From the NCBI GenBank assembly GCA_034440635.1, contig JAOTON010000768.1, positions 434,001-498,000 of the forward strand: a stretch of 64,000 nucleotides of DNA, read 5' to 3'. The notes beneath the pieces are model-generated. The model worked only from the letters and a program-made list of their open reading frames with translations. It made no database searches and had not been told where the DNA came from. Source of the DNA: Lepas anatifera (taxonomy: Eukaryota; Arthropoda; Thecostraca; Lepadidae). Positions 47,677 to 60,789 of this stretch are shown here, in pieces. The translations under genes were made by a program, and so were the position numbers. Numbering within the stretch: position 1 is the stretch's first letter; every line of letters begins with the position of its first letter.

Positions 47677-49340
47677 TCCAGATATAATACTTTTTTGCGA
47701 TACAATAACAAACAGAAGATAGGCGAAGCACTCAATTGCCAATCCTCCACCAGAAACGCCATTGGATTCACACTGGCCACCCGGTAGACCATGCTTGCTT
47801 ACAACTCTACAACTCTGCATCGTTTAGTGGCATGGTACGCCGATATCTAGTCTGACTGCATCCAGTAAATACCTAGCGAACCAACGTCCAGCCTTTTCCT
47901 GCACTTTTCCATGTGTAAGCGTCCTACAACGCACTGACCTCACCCATTTATGGAATAAGACTATTTATTGCTGATATAATGATGCATATAAATCATATAC
48001 ATGGTAAGCAGCACGTCATGAAACAAAATAATTCATACGCAGGGGTCGACTACCATGGCTATTGCTGCAAAAATGCATGCGAATGGAAGCAGTCCCTGTC
48101 AGAGCACAATAGATAGGGCATAGCATCCTAGGAACAGAAAAGCCTGGCACTTACTTCCATTTTGGCCAAAGCACATGCTGTTCACCTTTTGGAGAGGGAT
48201 GGGTGGAGCAAATATCGGTGCAATAATGTTAGCTGTCGCCTAGCGAAATGGCTACTAGCCTTCATACTATTAGTCAAACTGAAAAGCAGAGTAAAAATAA
48301 ATGTGGAGGTTTTTAGGGATACAACTTTTGAGAATATTATGAAATTTAGAGCCCCAGATAGAAGTTCAGTGGGTACAATATCTAGCCAGTGCTAGGATCA
48401 CTTCACTCTTCGTAAATAATCACATACGACACTGGACATTGTTTACTGCTAACTGGCAATTTGCAATAGCTATCTAACGGTGGTTAACGTCCAAACTTCG
48501 ATATATGTAGATTGCAAAATCAATACTGCAATCGCTTGCCATCATAATACCGATTGGTTTTTATTGCTGCCGCGACGCTGGGTTCAGTGGACCTTGATTG
48601 AATTCCGGTGGGTACAATGGCAACGATATATGAACCACGTGTGTGCATAACTGATGCGCTGTTCGCACGAATCGGGCCTTGCGGCCGTTTCGGCACGCTC
48701 TAGTGAGAGATTAACACGACTTTCAGACTTCTTGTATGCATAAGTTAAGGCGCAGCTGCTATCCACAGTACCGGGTCGAGTCCACAGCGGTTTTGGCACC
48801 ACGAATGTTTGCTGTCGCGACCATAACCAGAAGGCCGCGTCACCAACGCCGGCGCGTGCAAATGTTCTCACGACGGTTATAAAGCGGGCCGGACTAATTT
48901 ACGTGACCAGCAGTCGTGATGGGAGTCCTCCCCCGCGGCGCAGCGGCCCCTGCCGCGCACCCACGCCCCTCACGCCATCCGTCCGGCGCCGTTGCCATGA
49001 CGATGGGTAACCAAACACTGGCCGTTCAGCTTCTCAGCCCTCCATGACGAAATTACGTGTCGCGTACAGTGTTGGCCCGTGAGATACCCCCAGCGTACAG
49101 AAATCCATTCTAGTGAGACGGTGTACTTTATTGAACTTTTGCGCAACTTTTTGAAATGCATACCTATAACGAGAGAATGCACTGTAGATTAGTATTGAGT
49201 AATACCACTTTTTAATGACACCCCATTACTAAAAATTATTCGCACAAATATATTTTGAACAACATTTTATAAATCCAAATATAGAAATTAAAATGATGAA
49301 AGGCGGTCTCAGATGTTTTTACTAGCCGCATATACACCTA
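47677..49340. other. Upstream region, nothing recognised
   Basis: No exon. A TTATAAAG box at 48877 precedes a GC-rich block (48925-49000) with a short open frame (ATGGGAGTCCTCCCCCG...), a possible but unsupported promoter and 5' exon on the plus strand. Confidence 0.3.
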
Positions 49341-49344
49341 TGCC

Positions 49345-49600
49345 TGCTACCGGTGGCGGATACAAGGGGGGCGGGGGCTCGGGGGCTGAAGCCTCCCCTC
49401 TCCCCCGAAATGACCGAGTACCTACAGTTAATGCATAGCCAGAGGAGGTTCCGAGGCAATGGAGAGGGAAGATCGAGCTCCCTCTCCCCCTCCCCCAGGC
49501 CATTTTTTAACATGTTAACTGGGGGCCATTTGCCCCCCAGTCGGCCGAAATGCCCCCCAGTGCACGGAAATTGGTCCCCCAGTGAAATAGACAGATGGCT
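49345..49600. mobile_element. TIR-element fragment (GGTGGCGGATAC end)
   Basis: Matches 55100-55250 over blocks such as GAGTACCTACAGTTAATGCA then TAGCC and GTTCCGAGGCA. The CCGGTGGCGGATACAAGGGG start is a variant of the dispersed CAGTGGCGGATC end. Confidence 0.5.
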
Positions 49601-50046
49601 TAAAATTGAGCAAACGCAAACTCACCTGACGAAAATAAGACAGAACACCAACCGATGATAACTATTTTGTTATATTGATCATCCCAAATTGGCAATCCAC
49701 AAAAATTGTGCTAGGAATTTCCACCAGTGGCTGTCTACTCCATCGTGCAAAAACGAGACAAAGCGCGTAGTTACGGGAAATCCGGGCAAAGCAACCCCAG
49801 CATCAACTAATTACAACGCTGGAGATAACCTAAAACCAATGCAACATCGTGTTTTATCCGACCGGAAGCCCAGCCAGTACCGGCGGATTGCAAGATGCTC
49901 TAAGTACTTTGCAATTTATTTATTTATTTATTATTGTGGTAAAGGTAAAAGTATTGGTAAAAGTTATAGTGAGATCGCTGCATATTTTTTTCTGTAAGTT
50001 GATAAGTTGTTAGTTGGCCTTTCTCATCGATTCCTTGATGTTGTAA

Positions 50047-50182
50047 ATGGGGAGAGATTATATATTCGGCCAGCCCTTCGTCAGAATCAAAGCTGGCTCC
50101 TAAGAAACCCTTCTAACAGGGAAAGAGTTGGCGACGCCATACGACCCTGGCAGTTGGTGCGTCGATAAGCCCCAAAAATTAT
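50047..50182. mobile_element. Foldback fragment joined to a SINE tail (copy 2)
   Basis: GAGATTATATATTCGG then CAGCCCTTCGTCAGAATCA is a minus-oriented foldback end, followed directly by the SINE tail GTTGGCGACGCCATACGACC ... TGGTGCGTCGATAAGCCCC. The promoter half of the SINE is absent. Confidence 0.55.
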
Positions 50183-50966
50183 TAACTGGTTTTTGCACTA
50201 CATTTCCTAGAAGATTTTGACAGCAACAGCCACACATCATAGTAGGTATGTACATACAAACTTGTCTCGATTTAGACTATAAACCACATGTGTTCGATAC
50301 CTTAATAATTTGCTTACCTTGCTATACTCATAAAGACAAATAAGAAAATAAATTATTGATTTCGAATACATTGCGGCAGAACCACGATTGCCAGGCTGGC
50401 CATTTTGTGGCCAAACATTTAGATTTTGGGTTTTTTGACGGGTTTGGCCGCGTGATTTTTTCGGTTGGCCCTCTTGGAATCTGGCCTTCTTTGACCCTTT
50501 TCTAGCAGCTGGCACCTAAGCTCTTTTTGGTTTGTCCCTTGTATAAATATGGCTTCTCTTGGCCTTTTCCGGGCTTGAATAAGATGTTCTGACACCAATG
50601 AAGGATCAGAGCAGCAGAAATAACTGCTATGCCAGTGGAAGGAGAACTCTGTAAAAAAACACGATCCAAATAAATGACCCACCGAAAACCGGACGCAAAG
50701 GATGCCGACTATAGGCACATTTTGGGTGGAAAGTCTACGGCAAAGTGCGTTTTGAGGCTCCACCCTCCCTCTCCTACTTACCAAAATATTATATCCACCA
50801 CTGTTGAAAGAGCAAAAAACTCACAGTTGGAAAAGCAGGAAAAATATTAAATGTTAGCGGGGAGTGGTGCGGCTAAGCTACTTGATGATGGTAACAAATG
50901 TTCTGGTTATATGGCTAAAATCATTTGATAGCCACGCGGGATAGAAGGGGCACTCCTGGCCTCCTA

Positions 50967-52835
50967 TTTACCCGCGCCCCACCGGGGGTCCGGCGCCACC
51001 TTCGCCCCACCGAGGGCATCGATGAGCCCCTTTCTAACTCCGAAAATATGGGGGTTAGCGCAAATCTGCAAAGTGCATTAGGAAGCTCATGTAACTTCAG
51101 TTTGATTTTACTCACATGTTTAGGCGCTCAGGGGAATGATTTGAACTCCAGAGGTCAAGTTGGGTCACAATAGGCTATTTCTACTAAAATATGCAATGTT
51201 TAAGAAACCTGGCATGGCTCTCATGCCATTAGAGCTATTGAAATTTGCTATAGTACGCTTGATAAAAAAGTGCCAGGGCTTTCTCTGCTATGTAGAACAT
51301 AATGACCTCCTGCCAGTGGTTTGGCCTCCAGAGAGCACCGCTTGACCTAACATGACCTGAGGTCACGAAAGGTGAGAAAGTGCCCTTGCTGTACATCAAA
51401 CGGAAGCCATTGATGAGAGATACCCGATGACGTTTAATTCAGCGCTCTAGCTTGATGAGGTTAACACGCGCATTGACGGGGGTACCCGCCCTCCCCGGGT
51501 TTTTCGGAGATAGCAGAAAAACGGCGGTGTGTAGCGCCGCCGTACTTGGCATACGTTTTCCCTCATCATTTTTACAACTTCTGTGAAAATTTTAAGGTTA
51601 GGTCATCTCAGGTCAGGTCACCAGTACAGGTCAAGTGACCCGACCTCAAAAAACGTTTAAGATAGCATAAGTCAGAGTAGGGTGAACTTATCCGATTGAA
51701 ACTCATATCACATAATGGCCCCACCGAGTTCTCTAAAATATGTTCCGGTATTTTTGATATCGATGACCTAAGGTCAGGTACGAGGCATGACCTCTCCATT
51801 GGAAATACATGGGAAAAATGGTTTTTACGGAATAACTCAGTAACGGATGGTGATAGAGCATTTATTTTACATGCATTAGACTTGCCTGGGCTTTGCAGTT
51901 CTAATGATATGCATTTTATATAATTTGACCCTGACCTGACCTCATGTCAGGTCAAATCCTTGATTTGACCTGGCAAGGTCAAATTATATATCATTCGATT
52001 CGGCTTGCTGAGAGGATTCATATGGTTCAAGTCGTTTTGCTCTATCTTTACTTGTTCAGATGAAATGACCGAAAAACCTTAATTTACATATTATCCCTAT
52101 GACGGCATGTCTTGACCTCTATTGGCCGTTAATGTGACCTGACAAAAAATTGTATAAATATTTTCGATGGAGAAGTGGATGGGCAGCCCAAGGTCGTTTG
52201 CCGTTTTTCGCTACCTACCGTGGTTCTCAAGATCTTAGGGGGCGGGTACCCGCCCCCCCGTCAATGCGAAGGTGGCTCAGACCCCTGTCAATGCGCGTGT
52301 TAAACGTTATTGTCAGAATACTGTTTTTACCCCTGGTGACCTGTGAGGACCTCAGATAGGTCAAAGAGAAGATATCGCCCCTGAAATCCGTGAAAGGGTA
52401 TCCAAGAATACTTTTCTGAGAAATCTGAGAATTTTCAACCATTTTTACGACTTTCAGATCTTAAGACGGATTTTTCCATTTTTTGGTATGGGAGAGGTCC
52501 CCTTGTGACCTGACCGCAGGTCACCAAACATAAAAAATCTGGATATACAATTTGTAAAACCTGGAAGAATCATCAAGCGTAAATAGTTTCAAATCGATTA
52601 GATTAGAAATGTAGCTAATGTAGAGCTCAAAAGTAGAAGTGAGCCTACCTTGGTTGCCCTTGCCTGGTGACCTGACCTATTGTGGCCCCAGGGTAAAAAA
52701 AATGTTTAGCGTGCGTGGGAAAACGATGGGCGGAGAAGTAGACTCCTCAACCACAGTGCTGCACCTCATCATATTTCTGCTATTCTGAAAACAAACTTAG
52801 GGGCCATCTTGTTCACCCGATGAGACGAAGGTTAA
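50967..52835 (+). mobile_element. Family B copy 4, diverged, split by an A element
   Basis: Left part 50967-51460 (start TTTACCCGCGCCCCACCGGG) and right part 52304-52835 (end GATGAGACGAAGGTTAA) make one B element. The A element at 51461-52303 sits in its TTAA. Many substitutions against copies 1 and 3. Confidence 0.8.
51461..52303 (+). mobile_element. Family A copy nested in B, with TTAA duplication
   Basis: 843 bp, intact TIRs. The flanks read GATGAGG-TTAA and TTAA-ACGTTATTGTC, whereas uninterrupted B copies read through the same place (ATTAGGTCAAAAGTTATTGT). This shows insertion into TTAA with duplication. Confidence 0.92.
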
Positions 52836-54029
52836 GAGGCCAGTGCGCTAGAAGAATATTGCGTCAAGTCAAGATCAAACTTTCAAAAATTAGTTTTAAA
52901 CAGTGATACAAGTTTTACTTCTGTGAGTTTATGATTACTGCGAGGGGTCGTTTTAGCCTCAAATCTGACTTCTGTGATAAGTATTTGGCTGTTTTAGTGA
53001 AAGTAAAATTTGGTCCCTTTTGGCCCTGCTTCTAACTTGGTTTGGCCATTTTCTACTGCAGAAACTTGGCAGCCCTGGGCAGCATCTATAATTTCTAGAA
53101 GATGGAAAGACACAAAAATTGGGCAAAATTGTTTAACACTAGCGCTTCTAAGTCTTATTAACGCCCCCCCCAACGGGGTGTCGATTCCCTGAAGACACAT
53201 AATGGCCAGCACAAGAAATGCCCCCCCCCCACTGACATTTCCTTAAAAAATGCCCTGCCTCCTCCCCCAAATGAAGTCCTGGATCTGCATACGACTAAAT
53301 TATGTCATAGGAAACTTCTTACAAAAATGTTTTGTTTCGTTGAATTTCTCGCGCATAACATAAATTTCAAATACTTGACAAATGCTCCCGCATATGGGAT
53401 CATTTCGCATACCATGTATGCACAATCAAAAGTTCGAATGGGACATAGTCATAAAAATAGTATTTAATGGCCAAACTTTTGCGGACTTTAACCATTGTAC
53501 CTCAGCTAATCAAACATGGCTGAACCCTGACCCAATTTCGAACATTAGTTTCCGCGAGGTTGATACAAGACCTTCCGTAAGAGTTCCGAGGGCTGGTGAA
53601 GAAGCAGGAATATAACAAAACATGATTTCTGGGCCGCGCATTTTACTGAAAAACAACTACGAAGGTTTCGTTAATCTGTATTGTTTAGTACGTGCAAAGT
53701 GCATGTATATACACTTGAGTTTATACTTTTATGAGCCTGCCATGCAGAGTGTTTTCAAACTCACATGGTAGTCAAAGGTGATGGTCAAAGGTCAGGGCTT
53801 GCAGTCAGCATATAGTCTTATATAGTCATATAAGTTTTGTTTTACAGCTTATGTTCAAGACGTAAATCCTATCAAACGTCAGTGACTGACGATAGCTACG
53901 ATACCACACTTTCGAAAAGTAACTAGAAATCGATTGTGTTTGAGACTTACATTTATCTCAGAAGAAATTTTGCTCATTTTTTGGTAGGGCACATGCGTCA
54001 CTGACATAGCCCACAATGATATCGGTTGA
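52836..54029. other. Upstream region, nothing recognised
   Basis: Unique-looking DNA. A C-run with TIR-element-like CCTGGATCTGC near 53278 is an orphan element end. No coding sequence. Confidence 0.35.
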
Positions 54030-54848
54030 TTAACACGCGCATTGACGGGGGACGGGTGCCCGCCCCCTGGGTTTTCGGAGACAGTGAAAACGGCGGCGCG
54101 TAGCGCCGCTGTACTTGGTATACCTTTCCTCATCATTTTTACAACTACTGTGAAAATTTTAAGGTTAGGTCATCTCAGGTAGGCCACCGTACAGCTCGTG
54201 ACCCGACCTCAAAAAGTTTAAGATAGCATAAGTCGGAGCAGGGTGAACTTATCCGATTGAAACTCATATCACATAATGGCCGCACCGAGTTCTCTAAAAT
54301 ATGTTCCGGTATTTTTGATATCGATGACCTAGGTCGGTACGAGGCATGACCTCTCTATTGGAAATACATGGGAAAATGGTTTTTACGGAATAACTCAGTA
54401 ACGGATGGTAATAGAGCATTTATTATAGCTGCATTAGACTTGCCTGGGCTTTGTGGTTCTAATGATATGCATTTTTATATAATTTGACCCTGACCTGACC
54501 TCAGGTCGGTCAAATCCTTGATTTGACCTAGAAGGTCAAATTATATATCATTCGATTCGGCTTGCTAAGAGGATTCTATAGTTCAGTCGTTTTGTCTATC
54601 TTTACTTGTGCAGATGTAATGGCCGAAAACTGAATTTACATGTTATCCCTATGACGGGCATGTTTTGACCTCTCGTGACCTTAAATGTGACCTGACAAAA
54701 ATGGTTCAAATGTTTTCGATGGAGAAGGGGATGGGCAGCCCAACGCCGTTTACCGTTTTCGCTACCTACCGTGCTTCTCGAGATCTTAGGGGCGGGTACC
54801 CCCCCCGTCAATGCGAAGGTGGCTCGACCCCCGTGAATGGCGTGTTAA
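54030..54848 (+). mobile_element. Family A copy
   Basis: 819 bp, TTAACACGCGCATTGACGGG to CCCCGTGAATGGCGTG-TTAA. It has several single-base deletions compared with other copies. Confidence 0.85.
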
Positions 54849-55089
54849 GGTACTAAAACAGCGCTTTTAGATCTTAAATGAACGTAACATATTTCTCCAC
54901 AGAAATTGTCGTATTTCCAAGAGACACCAATTATCTCCAAGATACTAACACCCGCCCTAGTGAGCCCCAGTGGGTGTGTGGGAGAGGATGGCCCCACCGA
55001 ACCTTACCGCTTCGATGTTGATTCGTGGGTATGGCAGCACTGTCAGCGGCTCCAAACGCTGCCCAAACCAACAACTGCATGCAGAGCTC

Positions 55090-55250
55090 CAGTAGAAAAT
55101 ACACGAGGGGCTAGAGGGGCTAAGCCCCCCCCAATGTCCGAGTGCCTACAGTAAATGCATAGCCGGAGAGTGTTCCGAGGCAGTGACAGGAAGGCACTAG
55201 CTCCCCAGCCCCCCGTGCCTCTCAAATGAAGTCCTGGACCCGCCACTGCA
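55090..55250. mobile_element. TIR-element fragment
   Basis: Homologous to 49345-49520 and ending GTCCTGGACCCGCCACTGC, the inverse of the CAGTGGCGGATC end. Confidence 0.5.
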
Positions 55251-55547
55251 GACCTCCACAGCTCTTCCATGCAGCTAAACCAATCACTCACAGCCTAGAA
55301 CAGACCACCCAGCGCACGCCTTCTGGGAATGCATGTCTGCGCCTGGCATAAGTTTGGAAAATCCAGAATGCAAATGCCTCTGATGCAATGACATAGATAT
55401 GCGCTCAAATTTTGTTTCAGCACCGAATTATCACAATGACTCATTTTCGCTCGAGGAGTCACGTTAACATAGGCACCAAAAATGTACGGTGCCCCCCTAC
55501 ACCCTCAAACAACTAGCACAACGAGTCAATAAAAGGGCTTTGGGAAT

Positions 55548-55698
55548 TACGAAGCACAAAGGAAGAGGAGCAATATTAGGCACGCGCAGAGGAAGGGAAG
55601 CAATATTAGGCATGCGCAGAGGAAGGGAAGCAATATTAGGCATGCACAGAGGAAGTGGAGCAATCTAAGGAACGCGCAAAGGAAAGGGAAACAACATT
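55548..55698. repeat. 30-bp minisatellite, about four to five units
   Basis: Units GCAATATTAGGCATGCGCAG then AGGAAGGGAA, the last ones diverged. Confidence 0.85.
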
Positions 55699-56619
55699 AG
55701 CGCACCCAGCTAGCAATGTTTAAACCGCATAATGGCAGTCGAATGTCAAGATTGCACGAGTTTCGCTGCCTGCAGACTACTTGGTAAAGTCCTCCAACAA
55801 GTTGGCCAGTTTTTCCGAAGACTTGGCAGTTCCCACAAGTTCGATGGCAGCGTGCATGCAAAGTGCTGTCATACTTTTTGGGGCTAGCTGTAAGATTGGG
55901 CCTCAGCATGAATTGCTGTTGTTTTCTTCTTGACTCAACTGCATCTTTTTAGACCACCAATTCGAGTATTGTCTTTTTACTGCAATCATCGCAGAGCTGA
56001 ACGCTCACTTGCTTCGTCATAGCAAAGCATCTCGCGCTCTAGCCTACGACGGTAAGGACGGACGGGAAAGAGCGCGGGCACTGACACAATTGGTCACGTG
56101 GTTGGCCAACACCGTTGCATATAAACAGTACCATACTAGCTTTGGTTACGCAATTGAACGAGTCGGCGTACAAATAGTTGAAAGCGATTTCTATAAAAAG
56201 TTTAAGCAGAGTATCCAGCATTATTAGAGCATTGTTAACCCGACTATGCACAGGGTGCTTTTTCAGCCACTCCCCTATATCACTGTTAGAGGGAGTTAGA
56301 GGAAACATTTTTACACTCTCTCCACCACAGTAGCAAAGGTGGCCCATACCTACCACCTGGGTGAAGGTTAAGATAGTTTGAAGAAAACTTTTTTACTATT
56401 TAGATTTTGCCACCTTCCTTCCGTGATGCTTATGCAGCATAAATTTCCCAGTTCATTGAAAGGCTCACAACTGCCGATAATGTCCAGCCTTCTATTGGCT
56501 CATCTCTAGGACATTTATATAACCCGATTGCATGCATGAAATTGATGACACTGAGATGGGCGAAAAATGCTCAGGCCAGGCGCAAACGTGGTCTGACATT
56601 TACCGTAAGGAGTGACAAT

Positions 56620-57030
56620 TTATATTGGCGGTGGCGCTAATGCAGTGGCGAGTGGTCCTATGAGCCGGGGTTGTGATTCACAGCGGCCGCTCGGCGGCGT
56701 CCCCGTCCGACCCCAACAGGCCAGCGGGCTATCCGGCGGCGGTGGGCAGGGGCCGGCGGTGCCGCTGGGCCCGAGCACACTCTCGGTGTTGTTTTCCGTC
56801 ACCGGCAGCTGCCGGCAGCAGACGATATTGCCACGGAATGGTCCGCGCGGCACCGCCTCCGCATCGGAAATCCATGCTATCGCCACGCCGGCAGCTGGCC
56901 ATCCCGCCGCCGCGCCGCTGTATCGTCCCGCCGGCTAATGTGCCCCCCTGCTCTTTGTTGCCACCGCCGCCGCGGAGAGGGACAACCAGTCACCCCACCA
57001 GAAACGCGCAAGCTGGCTGCCCACCGTGAG
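56620..57030. other. GC-rich, CpG-dense block
   Basis: GC-rich stretch with only Pro/Ala/Arg-type chance frames. It is similar in composition to 11640-11910. It might be a CpG island; no exon signal was recognised. Confidence 0.3.
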
Positions 57031-57147
57031 CCGTGGAACTCGAGCGAGCGCGCTCCAGGGTTCGAAATTATTACCAATGCTTGGGGTTTAATCATGCACC
57101 ATTTGCTAAGGAGGTACGGTGCCGCCGGCTCTCACCTCGTTGAGTAC

Positions 57148-57987
57148 TTAACACGCGCATTGACGGGGGGGGCGGGTACCCGCCCCCCCTCGGGTTTTTC
57201 AGAGACAGTAGAAAAACGGCGGCGCGTAGCGCCACCGTACTTGGTATACCTTTTCCCTCATCATTTTTACAACTTCTGTGAAAATTTTAAGGTTAGGTCA
57301 TCTCAGGTCAGGTCACCAGTACAGGTCAAGTGACCCAACCTAAAAAAAAGTTTAAGATAGCATAACTCGGAGCAGAGTGAACTTATCCTATTGAAACTCA
57401 TATCATATAATGGCCCCACCGAGTTCTCTAAAATATGGTCTGGTATTTTTGATATCGAGGACCTAAGGTCAGGTACGAGGCATGACCTCTCCATAGGAAA
57501 TACATGGGAAAATGGTTTTTACGGAATAACTCAGTAACGGATGGTAATAGAGCATTTATTTTAGCTGCATTAGACTCGCCTGGGCTTTGCAGTTCTAATA
57601 ATATGCATTTTATATAATTTGACCCTGACCTGACCTCAGGTCAGGTCAAATCCTTGATTTGACCTAGCAAGGTCAAATTATACATCATTTGGTTCGGCTT
57701 GCTGCGAGGATTCATATAGTTCAAGTCGTTTTGCTCTATCTTTACTTGTTCAGATGTAATGGCCGAAAAATGAATTTACATGTTATCCCTATGACGGGCA
57801 TGTTTTGACCTCTCGTGACCCTAAATGTGACCTGACAAAAATGGTTCAAATGTTTTCGATGGAGAAGTGGATGGGCAGCCCAACGCCGTTTACCGTTTTT
57901 CGCTACCTACCGTGGTTCTCAGATCTTAGGGGCGGGTACCTCCCCGTCAATGCGAAGGTGGCTCGACCCCCTTAATGCGCGTGTTAA
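57148..57987 (+). mobile_element. Family A copy
   Basis: 840 bp, TTAACACGCGCATTGACGGG to CTTAATGCGCGTG-TTAA. It shares with the 54030 copy the shortened GGCGGGTACC right-end palindrome and the GACGGGCATG variant, so these two form a subfamily. Confidence 0.87.
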
Positions 57988-58653
57988 GTGGTGATTGCAC
58001 TTATTTAGAGACCTAGCAGGAACGTGAGCCCAGACTCTGGCTCCGTCCCCGAGCTTACCTCCCTTGGATACGCTCCCGAAAGCCAGCAAATTCTGGATAA
58101 GAAATGTTGTAAAAATTCCTCATGATTCTGGAAGCCGTTAGCAGTATGTTATAGCGTGCTGTAGCGTATATAGTTTGGAGAGAAAAGTGAATTGGTCTGC
58201 GCTACCCAAACCTAGCGGCTGCGAATATAAAGAAATAAGACAGTACTAACAGAACCCAGTAACAACTCAACGAGTGCCCTATCAAACGGGAACTTGTTCT
58301 AATTATACATGCTGCCTTCTCTGAAATTCTGCTCGGAATCCGATCTAATCGATTGAAATTCACTGCCACCTTTGTAAAGAACATTTTTTTAATTGTATAA
58401 GGATTCCTCCGAACTGCAACTTAAGTGCCAGTTAGGTATATGAAACGCATTTCTGGACTCTAATGAGGCCGGTCGCAGCTGTTTCCCAGCCTTCCGCGGT
58501 GCCTCACCGCAAGCCTGCAACGGACTGGAACCCAGCTGGGACCGTCGACTACAGCCCGTGCCAAATTAAGGCACACTGCTGATTGAGGGGGCGCTTGCAG
58601 GCGGGCGAGCCACTCAGTGAAGGCGTGGCATAGGCAAATTACGCCAGAAGCCG
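57988..58653. other. Nothing recognised
   Basis: Unique-looking sequence leading into the 44-bp array. Confidence 0.4.
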
Positions 58654-59470
58654 GCGCAGAGTCCGCAGGTGCTCACCCGGAGCCATATCTACCCCCACAT
58701 CAGAGTCCGCAGGTCCTCACCCGCAGCTAGCAGTTCCGCAGGATCTCACCCACAGCCGTATCTACCCCCACATCAGAGTTCGCAGGTCCTCACCCGCAGC
58801 CGTATCTACCCCCACATCAGAGTTCGCAGGTCCTCACTCGGAGCCGTATCTACCCCCACATCAGAGTCCGCACGTCCTCACCCGCAGCTGTATCTACCCC
58901 CACATCAGAGTTCGCAGGTCCTCACCCACAGCCGTATCTACCCCCACATCAGAGTCCGCAGGTCCTCACCCACAGCCGTATCTACCCCCACATCAGAGTT
59001 CGCAGGTCCTCATTCGCAGCCGTATCTAACCCCACATCAGAGTCCGCAAGTCCTCACCCGCAGCTAGCAGTCTCCGCAGGTCCTCACCCACAGCCATATC
59101 TACCTCCACATCAGAGTCCGCAGGTCCTCACCCACAGCCGTATCTACCCCCACATCAGAGTCCGCAGGTCCTCACCCACAGCCGTATCTACCCCCACATC
59201 AGAGTTCGCAGGTCCTCATTCACAGCCGTATCTAACCCCACATCAGAGTCCGCAGGTCCTCACCCGCAGCCGTATCTACACCCATATCAGAGTCCGCAGG
59301 TCCTCACCCACAGCCGTATCTACCTCCACATCAGAGTCCGCAGGTCCTCACCCACAGCCGTATCTACCCCCACATCAGAGTCCGTAGGTCCTCACCCGGA
59401 GCCGTATCCCCCACTCAGGTCCGCACGTCCTCACCCCCACATCAGAGTCCACAAGTATTCCCCGCAGGCG
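58654..59470. repeat. 44-bp minisatellite
   Basis: About 18 units around CAGAGTCCGCAGGTCCTCAC then CCACAGCCGTATCTACCCCC ACAT, with two internally shortened blocks (near 58727 and 59061). On the minus strand each unit holds GTGGGTGAGGACC, a donor-like sequence. At the 59.47-kb border the minus strand reads GTGCAG/GTAGATACG. Confidence 0.93.
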
Positions 59471-60061
59471 TATCTACCTGCACAGCAGTGTGAGATCCAG
59501 TCACCTCTTGCCCGTGTCTGCTGCATACGTTGGCATTTGCTACATGCTGGATTCTCAGATTCCTACCGACTATTATTTGTTGGGTTGATGCGGTAGGGAG
59601 CTGTTTTGCCTTTGTGTTTACATTGCCGCTTTACGGCAAAATAAGAGCAGTGGCCCATCACCAGAATTATTATGTGAGGCATAAGCTATGAGAGCCAGGT
59701 GAGAGGCAATTTGTACAACTTTATACCTGTAGGTATTTCTGATATTCCCATATAATTTGCATCTTTAAATTCGTGTTCTTGCATCGCAGGGAAACGAGGG
59801 TCTTTTTAAGTAGCATGTTTTTTATAAAGGTCTCGCTCGATTTTATGGCCACTTAATGAAGTTCTTCTTTCTTTCACTCATCTTTGCGATTCCCAAATGC
59901 AGTGGAAACTTTTATTTGAAAGTTGGCAGGTCCGGTGAAAATCTGGGTATTCGGTATCTGGGCTTGAATTACCTTAGTTCTGGCATAAAATATGGAGTCC
60001 TTCAGCTAATAATCATTGCAACAAATTTTCACATTTAATGCTGCAAGACTGGCAGCAACAT
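59471..60061. other. Nothing recognised
   Basis: AT-rich, no repeats or exons seen. Confidence 0.4.
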
Positions 60062-60275
60062 GGTCTTTGCCAAAAAAGAGGTTAATAACGATAGCATTTG
60101 GGGTTTATGGACGCCACACCAGCTGCAAAGGCTATATGGCATCGCCGACTGCTCCCCTGTTGCAAGGGTTTCTCGGTTGCCAGATTGCTCCTTGCTCAGG
60201 GAGTCCGCCAGGCCTCGAACCTGGGTCGGCCGCGTGGAAAGCGAGCTCACTAGCCGCTACACTATTTCGCGCCCA
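60062..60275 (-). mobile_element. tRNA-derived SINE copy 3
   Basis: Minus strand: A-box region TAGTGTAGCGGCTAGTGAGC, B-box GGTTCGAGGCC, and the conserved tail GTCGGCGATGCCATATAGCC ... GGCGTCCATAAACCCCAAAT. It shares the tail with copies at 29978 and 50110 but has a different tRNA-like head. Confidence 0.78.
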
Positions 60276-60789
60276 AAAGGCAAAAAGTAATCTTCCACTT
60301 TACATTTGGGAGTTGTCACGAAGAATATAAGAGACAGATAATATAAATAAACAGATAAAACAGACAGATAGTATAACCGAACGTCGTATTCGGCTCAGAT
60401 GCACACAAGTTATCACTATACCTTGCAAACACAATTTTTATATCTCCCTTTTCCAACCGAAACTCACACCGAGCACACGACCAGCCAGTTAGTTCATATC
60501 TCAATAAAATATTACTTCCGCGTGCGCTAAGAACTAGGAAACCACCGCATCGCTGCTATTACAGGTATTGCACGCCCTCTAGCTTCTAGGTTTGGTGTCT
60601 CACCTCCTCTAACCTTCGGCTTTTGAGTCTCACATCCTTTAACCCACCATCAAGCTCCTTCAGAGGCAAAGGATGTGTGGCAATTAATTAATAAAATAAC
60701 CCAAGTATGATATAATTATATAAAACCCAAGACCACTTATAATCATTACTGTGGTTGCTACAAGAACTTTATCTATAATGAAACCATTT

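Noticed and set aside
55990..56050. Minus-strand TGCTATGACGAAGCA then GTGAGC as the end of the first TMTC2 exon
   Set aside because: It gives CYDEA, tempting, but the phase is wrong for the acceptor at 44709 and the upstream frame has no hydrophobic segment.
58669..59067. Pro/His/Ser-rich repeat protein on the plus strand
   Set aside because: Translation of the 44-bp minisatellite. The open length follows from unit periodicity and there is no start or splice context.
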